This document shows positions 49,716 through 55,861 of a stretch of DNA of 55,861 nt, one piece after another. The stretch is from positions 93,742 to 149,602 of the forward strand of contig MKRX01000015.1 of assembly GCA_001898035.1 (NCBI GenBank), written 5' to 3'. This DNA is from Armatimonadetes bacterium 55-13 (GTDB taxonomy: Bacteria > Armatimonadota > Fimbriimonadia > Fimbriimonadales > Fimbriimonadaceae). Numbering within the stretch: the first letter of the stretch is position 1; each line of letters starts with the position of its first letter. A program made the translations under genes and the position numbers. The notes beneath the pieces were generated by a model. That model was not told where the DNA came from, searched no databases, and saw only the letters and a program-made list of their open reading frames with translations.

Positions 49716-50139
49716 ATGGGCTCACTGGCCCTACTCGCGTCTACCATTTTCTGCCTGGGCATTTGGATCGCCTTAGGGATCCAACGGGAGTCATCCCAAG
49801 CCTCAATCAAATCAAATTCCATCCCTGTCTACGCCAGCCCGAACAGCGTGCCTTCGATTCCTCTAGTCGGATCATCCCCGAGTCTTGCGAGCCCTCTGGG
49901 AAGGGTAAGTGACGTGCTAGAGAACCCAAGAGTTCTTCTATCGCCGCCCGCCTAAGCAAGACGATTCTCCGCTGGAATCGTCAGCCAGCCACCCTCGCGC
50001 TTCCATTGACTTCGAACTCTCTGAGAAAGATGTGACGGCAATCTCGGGTCCAGCCGAGCCAAGCGGACGAGTTGCGAATGAGGATCCGTCCACCTATGAT
50101 GAGTTCAGAAGAGAACATAGATCATCTTGGTTCGCCTGA
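49716..50139 (+). pseudogene. Small single-TM protein gene, apparently frameshifted
   Basis: This stretch has no other gene. One frame runs 49716-49955 (79 residues) with a membrane segment LALLASTIFCLGIWIALGI and a Ser/Pro-rich tail. A second frame, shifted by one base, is open from 49921 to a stop at 50137-50139. It reads like real protein (SASHPRASIDFELSEKDV, EDPSTYDEFRREHRSSWFA) but has no start codon near its beginning. Joining them between 49921 and 49953 would give about 140 residues with an N-terminal anchor. A real frameshift mutation, a sequencing indel or two unrelated chance frames are the options. Upstream of 49716 (49638-49715) nothing clear is seen. Confidence 0.4.
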
Positions 50140-50206
50140 ATGGGCGTGGCGAATCGAATCCGGTGCGCTTTCATTTGGCGAACTGCGAAGAAGAGTAGAC
50201 GTAAGA

Positions 50207-50240
50207 AAGAGCCGCCCCCCCCCTTGGGGAAGCGGCTCTT
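50207..50240. terminator. Terminator hairpin containing a C9 tract
   Basis: AAGAGCCGC (50207-50215) pairs with GCGGCTCTT (50232-50240). On the minus strand TTTCTTAC follows, so it should end the cheW transcript. The arm runs into nine consecutive C (50215-50223), and inner CCCC/GGGG pairing is possible. It may also act on the plus strand. Confidence 0.75.
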
Positions 50241-50261
50241 CTTATCGTCTAATGAAAGCTC

Positions 50262-50708
50262 TTAGGCCGCCGCGGCGATCTTCCCTTTCAGGTTCTTGGG
50301 AACCACATGAGAAGGATTGAGGAGCACCGTCAAGACATCTCCATCCTTGCCGATTCCGGCGAGCATCTCATCGTTTCGATCCTCAAGGATGCTGGTCTTC
50401 TCGTCCACCTGCTCTTCATCAAACGTTTGAATGCCATCGACGTAATCCACGCGAAGCGCACATCGTCCGGCGTCGGTCAAGATCACGACAAAATTTCTTG
50501 AGTCGTCAACCTCAGGCATTTCAAATCGAATCCGGGCGTCGATCGTGGGAATCGTCGTTCCTCGCAGTTCAAAAACGCCAAGAAGCATCTTGGGTGTCTT
50601 CGGGATCTTCGTCACCGCTTGCGCGGGCAGGATCCGCTCGACACTCTCAATCGGTAAACCATATCGCTCGCTGCCGAGCTTAAAAATCACATACTTGTTA
50701 TCCGCCAC
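50262..50708 (-). CDS. cheW: CheW-domain protein
   Basis: 148 residues from a GTG start with a strong AGGAGGG 9 nt upstream. It is a single CheW domain: KYVIFKLGSERYGLPIESVERIL, LLGVFELRGTTIPTIDARIRF, VVILTDAGRCALRVDYVDGI. CheW couples chemoreceptors to the kinase CheA. No cheA, receptor or other che gene is in the window, so it may serve a distant chemotaxis-like array. An Ala-rich tail (KIAAAA) ends the protein. It is followed by its own terminator. Cytoplasmic. Confidence 0.92.
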   Translation of the reverse strand: MADNKYVIFKLGSERYGLPIESVERILPAQAVTKIPKTPKMLLGVFELRGTTIPTIDARIRFEMPEVDDSRNFVVILTDAGRCALRVDYVDGIQTFDEEQVDEKTSILEDRNDEMLAGIGKDGDVLTVLLNPSHVVPKNLKGKIAAAA

Positions 50709-50854
50709 TAGTCAATCCCTCCTAACGGGCGCGAACATGGGTCGCACCCATTTGTTTCCGTAACGAAACGGGGTCTAGACCCAGTAACTCTAACGGATGC
50801 AATTCCAACCCGGTAAATCTGCGTATAGCCGACCATAATGAAATTAGGTCCACC

Positions 50855-51925
50855 ATGATCCTCTACACTCTTATCGCTCTCACTCAGTCGGATTCCGCGT
50901 CCGTCGTTCGCCGCTTTGAGCAATTTATGGCGAATGCCAAGACTCTCTCGGTATCCGTCTCCGTCAGCCTTGGCGGGACGCCGGTGGGTAATGCAAAGCT
51001 GCAGATGGAAAAGCCTGACAAGCTCAGCGTCAGTGTCGTTGGAGTAGGCGTTTCGTCTAGCTTCGCGGCCAACGAGAAGGGCGGATTGGAGCTTGAAAAG
51101 ACTTCTCAGAGCTACGACACTTATCCGGCGATGAGTAAGTTCTATGCGCCTCCCTCTAGGATGTCGTCGGTCATTCATGAGTCGGTGCCTCGATTCCTGC
51201 TGGATGGAAACTTTAAGAATTTCTTTCCGGGCGGCGCGAACATCAGTGTTAAGTCAAAGCAACCAGTAGGTGGCGCCGTTGCCGACTTGCTGGAGAGCTC
51301 GGGACAAATGCAAGGCGCGAAATATTCGATGAAAGTGTGGGTCGATACCAGTGGCAAGGTTCTCAAAAGCTACAGCCGGGTCGAATCGATGGAAGGTGTC
51401 CGACAGACGGAGTACGCACTGACCAACTACGTGGTCAACAAACCGATCCCAGCACAGACATTTACAACCAAGATTCCACTTGGATATAGCCCCTATGCGC
51501 TTGAGGCGGCAAACACAGCAATTGAATCTGGACAGTCGTTTCCCTTAGGCAACTATGCTTCGGCCAGCGGGGGAAGCAAGTCTCTTAGGACGCTTCTGAA
51601 TGGAAAGAACGGTTTGGTGCTCTTTGTGGATCCCGAATTTCACTCCAATCCTGCGGTGCTGAAATCCGTGCAGGCATTGATCGGCAAGGTCCCTAACTCA
51701 AGACTCGTCGTCATCAGCACCGCGAAAGATGCCGCAGCCGCTCGAAACCTTGGTGGCGCGGATGCCCTTTACGATCCGAAGGGATCCGAGCTCGCGAAGA
51801 TCAACCTCGCGGGCGCCCCGATGCTTTATTTGTTGGATAAGCATGGAAAGGTGGTCCTAGCTTTTCTGGGGTTTGACGGCAAGTGGGAAGGCATGGACGA
51901 AGCCATCGCCAAACTAAGTTCCTAG
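50855..51925 (+). CDS. Exported protein: LolA/DUF2092-like domain plus cysteine-free thioredoxin-like domain
   Basis: 356 residues. The N-terminus MILYTLIALTQSDSAS is a short, marginal signal peptide. The first ~200 residues (VRRFEQFMANAKTLSVSVSVSL, AKLQMEKPDKLSVSV, KYSMKVWVDTSGKVLKSYSRVES) follow the half-barrel pattern of LolA-like and DUF2092 proteins, which bind lipid or lipoprotein. The C-terminal ~140 residues look like a redoxin (GLVLFVDPEFHSNPAVLKSV, PMLYLLDKHGKVV), but the CxxC position holds DPEFHS, so disulfide chemistry is not expected. The ATG has TAGGT 5 nt upstream. The ribH gene follows by 15 bp. Envelope location and function are inferences. Confidence 0.65.
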   Translation: MILYTLIALTQSDSASVVRRFEQFMANAKTLSVSVSVSLGGTPVGNAKLQMEKPDKLSVSVVGVGVSSSFAANEKGGLELEKTSQSYDTYPAMSKFYAPPSRMSSVIHESVPRFLLDGNFKNFFPGGANISVKSKQPVGGAVADLLESSGQMQGAKYSMKVWVDTSGKVLKSYSRVESMEGVRQTEYALTNYVVNKPIPAQTFTTKIPLGYSPYALEAANTAIESGQSFPLGNYASASGGSKSLRTLLNGKNGLVLFVDPEFHSNPAVLKSVQALIGKVPNSRLVVISTAKDAAAARNLGGADALYDPKGSELAKINLAGAPMLYLLDKHGKVVLAFLGFDGKWEGMDEAIAKLSS

Positions 51926-51940
51926 GCCATACTCTTATCC

Positions 51941-52402
51941 GTGAAGGTTGTACAGGGCAAGATTAGCGGCGAAGGGAAGCGATTCGCCATCGTCGTCAGT
52001 CGCTGGAATGAGCTGGTCACCAAGGAACTCTTGGACGGGGCGCTTTCTGAATTGGAGAAGTGCGGCGTGACGGAGCTAGAGGTGTTTCACGTGCCTGGGA
52101 CCTGGGAGATTCCTCCGGTCGTTTCCGCGCTTTCACGACGGGAGAAAGGGCGCCCGGATGCCATTATTGCGCTTGGATGCATCCTTCAAGGGCAAACTCC
52201 CCACGCGGCTCTGTTGGCTGGCGATGTGGCGGGAGCCCTGATGAACGTTCAAGCAACGGCGGGCATCCCGGTTGCTTGGGGAATTCTCACTCCAGACACT
52301 CAAGATCAGGCCCTTGACCGAGCAGGGCTCAAGTTTGGTAACAAGGGTCGCGAAGCCGCCTTGGCCGCACTTGAAACGGCAAGCGTTCTGGAGCAAGTCT
52401 GA
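51941..52402 (+). CDS. ribH: 6,7-dimethyl-8-ribityllumazine synthase
   Basis: Penultimate enzyme of riboflavin synthesis; joins the ribityl-pyrimidine with dihydroxybutanone phosphate. 153 residues from a GTG start, typical size. Motifs: VVSRWNELVTKELLDGAL, FHVPGTWEIPPVVSAL, the phosphate-binding LGCILQGQTPHAAL with the catalytic His, GIPVAWGILTPDT and the C-terminal NKGREAALAALE. The ligands are canonical apart from small substitutions. The rest of the rib pathway is not in the window. Forms cytoplasmic pentamers or capsids by family knowledge. Confidence 0.95.
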   Translation: MKVVQGKISGEGKRFAIVVSRWNELVTKELLDGALSELEKCGVTELEVFHVPGTWEIPPVVSALSRREKGRPDAIIALGCILQGQTPHAALLAGDVAGALMNVQATAGIPVAWGILTPDTQDQALDRAGLKFGNKGREAALAALETASVLEQV

Positions 52403-52434
52403 CCCACGACCTGCTGACCGGAGCGGGACTCTTT

Positions 52435-53169
52435 TTGATCGGTGGCGTCGCCGCCGGAATCAATGCGGTGGCTGGCGGAGGTTCTCTGATCTCGTTTCCG
52501 TTCCTCACCGAAGCGATCAAGATTCCAAGCATCCAAGCGAATGCGACCAATTCAGCCGCTCTTTGGCCGGGGTCCCTTGCCGGGGCGTTTGGGTTTAAGG
52601 ATCTTCTTCATAAAACTCGGCATTATCTCAAGCTTCTAGCCTTGCCGACCCTGGTGGGTTCTTCGTTTGGCGCTTGGCTCCTGACCGTTTCCACGCGAAA
52701 GACCTTTGATTCGATTATTCCTTTCCTCATCCTCCTTGCTTCCCTGATGCTTACGCTCCAGCCCAAGATCAAGGCGCTGGCAAAACGACACGATCGCTCC
52801 ATGCCTCTCTGGGTTGGCGTTCTTACCCAATTATTGGTAGCGACCTACGGCGGTTACTTTGGGGCAGGGATGGGATTGATGATGCTGGGTTCATTCGCCC
52901 TCTACATGGAAGGCAACATTCATGAGCTCAATGCGGTGAAGAATTGGTTGGGGCTGATCGTCAACTTTGCCGCGTCCGCCCTCCTTGCCTTGAAGGGCAT
53001 GGTTCAGTGGGATGCCTTCATCTTTCTCGCGCTGGGCGCTATCACGGGCGGGTTCTTCTCGGCAAAGTACTCGCAGAGGGTCGATTCGGAGAAGCTCCGG
53101 TGGGTGATAGCTTTGTACGGATTTGGCATGACCGGCTATTTCTTTTGGCGCGCCTTCTTCCGATCCTAG
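52435..53169 (+). CDS. TauE/SafE family permease
   Basis: 244 residues from a TTG at 52435. The family N-terminus may extend 12 residues further to a CTG at 52399 that overlaps the ribH stop and has GGAG 5 nt upstream (THDLLTGAGLFLIGG reads like the start of TM1). Motifs: VAAGINAVAGGGSLISFPFL in the first half and YGGYFGAGMGLMMLGSF in the second. About eight helices. The family exports sulfite, sulfoacetate or related anions. Unlike the other TauE at 48.8 kb, it stands next to ribH with no sulfur genes, so its substrate is open. Inner membrane. Confidence 0.86.
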   Translation: MIGGVAAGINAVAGGGSLISFPFLTEAIKIPSIQANATNSAALWPGSLAGAFGFKDLLHKTRHYLKLLALPTLVGSSFGAWLLTVSTRKTFDSIIPFLILLASLMLTLQPKIKALAKRHDRSMPLWVGVLTQLLVATYGGYFGAGMGLMMLGSFALYMEGNIHELNAVKNWLGLIVNFAASALLALKGMVQWDAFIFLALGAITGGFFSAKYSQRVDSEKLRWVIALYGFGMTGYFFWRAFFRS

Positions 53170-53203
53170 CTTCTTAGGCTAGAGCGACGATCATACTAGT
53201 CAC

Positions 53204-55438
53204 ATGCCCGTTCAGTGGAACGCCAAGTGGATTTCTCACGTTTATGACCCTCGCGAGGACCTTGGGGTCTTTCTTTTCCGCTCCAAGCTCAAACTCAGTG
53301 AAATCCCGGAAACGCTTTACGTCAAGGTCTCGGCCGATAACCGATACAAGCTTTACGTCAATGGGGAGTTGGTTTCGTTTGGTCCACAACGAGGAGACAC
53401 TCTTCATTGGTTCTATGAGACCATCGATCTCTCGCCCAAGCTCAAAACCGGAGACAACGAAATTGTCGCTGTGGTTTGGAATTTCGGCTGGCTTGCCCCA
53501 ATGGCGCAGATTTCCGTTCGGACGGCATTTGTATTTGATGTGGTTGGACAGGAATTCCCCGACTTGAATACACCGGGAAATTGGAAAGTAGCCAAGCTAG
53601 AAGGGTGGACCTTCGAGATGATGCACTCGGGCATTGAGCAGTTCTACACGGACATCGGCCCAGGAGAGATTATTGACGGGAGCAAGCATCCTGACGCCTT
53701 AGGGCTGGCATCCGAAAGCCTCGGTTGGAGAGATCCGCATGTGGTCTACACGGCTGTGGAGCGAGGCGCCGGATATAGCACGCCCTGGAATCTCGTTCCC
53801 CGATCGATCCCTCCCATGAGGTACGCCATGCGTCCCCGCCCGCCCCTTTTACGACATGGATTCGTAGGCGATACGATTACAGGCCAAGATGGCGATAGGC
53901 TCTCCGAGGGTTTCGTCCTTCAGGCTGGGCAGTCGATTCTTCTCGATTTTGAAGAATTGCTATGTGCCTACCCCCGCTTCCAACTTTCAGGACAAGCCGG
54001 GTCTACGGTGACCTTAACCTACGCCGAAGGCACTTGGCCCGCCGAAGACGAGTCGCCCTGGACTTCAAAGGCTCGCAGAGACCGAGACGTCGTTCGCGGA
54101 CGAATGGTGCGCGGCTATCAAGACAAGCTAATCCTAGGAGAGGGGGTGCACACCTTTGAAACCCTTTGGTGGCGCACTTTCCGTTACGTTCACGTTCATT
54201 CGGACGGTCCCTTGACGATCCATGGATTGACTGCGGTCGAAACGGGTTATCCCATTGAAGCAGAGTCTTCTTTCGAGTGCGATCGTCCTGAGGTCGACAA
54301 GATCTGGGAGGTTGCCTTGCGCACGGTCGAACGATGCGCCGGTGAGACGTACTTCGATTGTCCTTACTATGAGCAACTTCAATACGTAGGAGACACTCGA
54401 ATCCAAGCACTGATTGGCTACTACTTGGGCAAAGACCGCGACCTGCAGCGCAATGCGATTGAAACCCTTGGCTGGTCTCGGATGTCGAATGGACTCACTC
54501 GAAGTCGGTATCCCGATCGGCAGCCCCAAATCATCCCTCCGTTTAGTCTCTGGTGGGTGCTCATGAGGCAAGATCAGCGGCTCTATGACCGCATCTGGCA
54601 AACCGATCCAGAGGATGACGATCCTATCGACTCGGAAGGGCTGGATGTCGCCAATGCCTTCAATCGCCTGAGTTCAGAAGCCATTGATCGGACTTTCTGG
54701 AACTTTGTGGATTGGGTTCCAGGGTGGGAAGGAGGGACGCCACCAGGCTCAGCGAGGGCAACAGTCAATATGCTAACGCTCTATTTGGCCCACCTCGCCA
54801 CAGAGATTTCGCTGGACAGCATCGACCGGGCCGATCCTCGAAGGGTACAGGCGTTAGCTCACTATATCTTGCCGCAATTCGAGAAAACGGGCGGGCTGGT
54901 ACGGCACCGAAACGACCCCGATTGGATCGCCTCTGAGCATGCAGAAGCTCTTTACCGTTGCGTGCAACAGCGCTTAGGGCTGCCGCTTGATCCTTGGCCG
55001 TACGACCAGTTGGAGAAAGCGGGAGCGGCTCGGTGCACCTATTACTTCAGCTACTACAAACACCTCACCATGCAGCCTGACGATTATATAAGCGAGCTTG
55101 GCCCATGGCGTGAGATGATTGAGGAGAATCTGACAACCTTCGCCGAGAATCCGCCACCTGTTCGAAGCGATTGTCACGCCTGGTCTTCACACCCCATTCT
55201 TGGCTTGTTTCAAGTTGTTGCCGGAGTTACCAGTGCAGGCGAAGGATGGAAGCGAGCGCAAATTGCGCCTCATCCGGGCTCTCTTCGCCGTTTTGATGCT
55301 AAGATCGCGCACCCAGATGGTCTGATGCGGGTTCAATTCGAGGCTGGCAAATTGTCCATTGAAACCCCGGTCGAGTCTCAGCTTGTTTGGCAAGGCAAAT
55401 CAGCGGTTCTGCAACCTGGCGCCCATTCAATCGGCTAG
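53204..55438 (+). CDS. Alpha-L-rhamnosidase-like glycoside hydrolase (GH78-like)
   Basis: 744 residues, no signal peptide, so cytoplasmic. The N-terminus (about 1-130) is a jelly-roll carbohydrate-binding module with KVSADNRYKLYVNGELVSFGP. A second beta region (about 220-350) follows. Then comes an (alpha/alpha)6 barrel (about 355-650) containing TYFDCPYYEQLQYVGDTR, the signature of GH78 and related families. The acidic residues in this motif and in NFVDWVPGWEGG are candidates for catalysis. A C-terminal beta domain ends the protein. It would cleave terminal rhamnose from plant or bacterial oligosaccharides taken up whole. It starts 35 bp after TauE and is followed by a channel gene. A related GH family with the same fold is possible. 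Confidence 0.82.
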   Translation: MPVQWNAKWISHVYDPREDLGVFLFRSKLKLSEIPETLYVKVSADNRYKLYVNGELVSFGPQRGDTLHWFYETIDLSPKLKTGDNEIVAVVWNFGWLAPMAQISVRTAFVFDVVGQEFPDLNTPGNWKVAKLEGWTFEMMHSGIEQFYTDIGPGEIIDGSKHPDALGLASESLGWRDPHVVYTAVERGAGYSTPWNLVPRSIPPMRYAMRPRPPLLRHGFVGDTITGQDGDRLSEGFVLQAGQSILLDFEELLCAYPRFQLSGQAGSTVTLTYAEGTWPAEDESPWTSKARRDRDVVRGRMVRGYQDKLILGEGVHTFETLWWRTFRYVHVHSDGPLTIHGLTAVETGYPIEAESSFECDRPEVDKIWEVALRTVERCAGETYFDCPYYEQLQYVGDTRIQALIGYYLGKDRDLQRNAIETLGWSRMSNGLTRSRYPDRQPQIIPPFSLWWVLMRQDQRLYDRIWQTDPEDDDPIDSEGLDVANAFNRLSSEAIDRTFWNFVDWVPGWEGGTPPGSARATVNMLTLYLAHLATEISLDSIDRADPRRVQALAHYILPQFEKTGGLVRHRNDPDWIASEHAEALYRCVQQRLGLPLDPWPYDQLEKAGAARCTYYFSYYKHLTMQPDDYISELGPWREMIEENLTTFAENPPPVRSDCHAWSSHPILGLFQVVAGVTSAGEGWKRAQIAPHPGSLRRFDAKIAHPDGLMRVQFEAGKLSIETPVESQLVWQGKSAVLQPGAHSIG

Positions 55439-55444
55439 TTCAGC

Positions 55445-55861
55445 ATGACTTACCTTGAGATCGTTCTGGGCCTAGCCGTGGTGTTGGCAATCCTCTGGGA
55501 TGCCTTCACCACGATTGTAATGCCCAAAGCGGTAGAAAGGCGATTCAACGTTGCCGCTATCTACTACAACGCCATTTGGAATGTGTGGCAATTCTTGGCG
55601 AAACGACTAGGCGATCGCCCTTTGCGCCTGACCATCCTGGGGGCATTTGCACCTATCTCGCTTCTCTTTTTGTTTGTCCTTTGGGCCTTCTGCTTAGTCG
55701 TTGGATTTGCATTCGTCAACTGCGGTTCATCGACCTTAGGAGACGGCGTTGGGTTGGGCGAGCATCTCTATTACAGCGGAGTCACCTTTTTCACCTTGGG
55801 CTTTGGCGATCTCACGCCGAAAGGCACTTGGGGTCATATTCTTTCCGTGATCGAGGCGGGC
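55445..55861 (+). CDS. Two-TM potassium-channel-like protein, 3' end outside window
   Basis: 139 codons from the ATG at 55445 to the window edge, open throughout. The first hydrophobic segment (MTYLEIVLGLAVVLAILWDAF) is followed by a basic loop, then a second helix (LGAFAPISLLFLFVLWAF). After it comes a pore loop, YYSGVTFFTLGFGDLTP. The selectivity filter TLGFGD is a variant of TVGYGD, so a monovalent cation channel is likely. The inner pore helix and any regulatory C-terminus lie beyond the window. It starts 6 bp after the GH78-like stop. Inner membrane. Confidence 0.82.
   Translation, partial: MTYLEIVLGLAVVLAILWDAFTTIVMPKAVERRFNVAAIYYNAIWNVWQFLAKRLGDRPLRLTILGAFAPISLLFLFVLWAFCLVVGFAFVNCGSSTLGDGVGLGEHLYYSGVTFFTLGFGDLTPKGTWGHILSVIEAG

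Noticed and set aside
50215-50223. C9 homopolymer as a phase-variation tract
   Set aside because: It lies in a terminator between genes, not in a coding frame or between promoter boxes, so variation would not switch a gene.

Overview
The window reads as ordinary chromosomal backbone from a free-living, diderm, aerobic bacterium with about 55% GC. The best fit is an Armatimonadota lineage of the Fimbriimonas type. This is an inference from gene content: a Dop-UBact-proteasome beta operon, two large S9 peptidases, a DUF5117-type metzincin, a PEP-CTERM protein, a membrane Hdr-like ETF:menaquinone oxidoreductase and many small lipoproteins. No plasmid, phage, IS or CRISPR signature was seen. About 55 protein genes are called, with two tRNAs, several terminators and three good sigma70-type promoters. 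Many starts are TTG or GTG.

Positions 1-14.7 kb are almost entirely minus strand. Downstream-most is a VWA-FHA-FHA set (phosphothreonine-signalling type proteins). Then come the NAD(P)HX repair enzyme Nnr, a SprT-like metalloprotein, a PAS-GGDEF diguanylate cyclase, MetG, a metzincin, an S9 peptidase, an ankyrin protein and an isochorismatase-fold hydrolase. Positions 14.8-16.1 kb hold a plus-strand beta-barrel-like exported protein and a VOC protein.

Positions 16.1-20.1 kb hold the most unusual unit. A lipoprotein gene with a good promoter is followed by a Dop-type Pup/UBact-processing enzyme, a 59-residue UBact ubiquitin-like modifier ending in RQRSGQ, and proteasome beta (prcB). The last three are joined by 4-bp ATGA overlaps. 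No alpha subunit, ATPase or separate PafA ligase is in the window.

Positions 20-26 kb: HDOD protein; yceD-plsX-fabH (lipid synthesis, without rpmF between); a small conserved protein; and a GAF histidine kinase with its NarL-type regulator, ended by a strong bidirectional terminator. Positions 26-36 kb: S9 peptidase, tRNA-Thr(GGT), tRNA-Tyr(GTA), two exported proteins, gatB, a DUF4190-like protein, acpS, a membrane protein and the Fe-S oxidoreductase. Positions 35.7-39.3 kb: a degenerate polysaccharide deacetylase, queD and queE around two related lipoproteins, and mscL.

Positions 39.3-42.6 kb: an argD-argF gene fusion whose upstream region carries a candidate 26-codon arginine-rich leader peptide and a hairpin. 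It is divergent from a 45-residue lipoprotein gene with a textbook promoter, structured leader and terminator. Positions 42.6-50.7 kb: a sugar-nucleotide pyrophosphorylase, a lipoprotein, a cst-like sulfur locus (persulfide dioxygenase-rhodanese, rhodanese-DUF2892, LuxR-type regulator, TauE) around a PEP-CTERM protein, a frameshifted small gene and a lone CheW. Positions 50.8-55.9 kb run on the plus strand: a LolA/thioredoxin-like protein, ribH, a second TauE, a GH78-like rhamnosidase and a two-TM ion channel cut by the window end.
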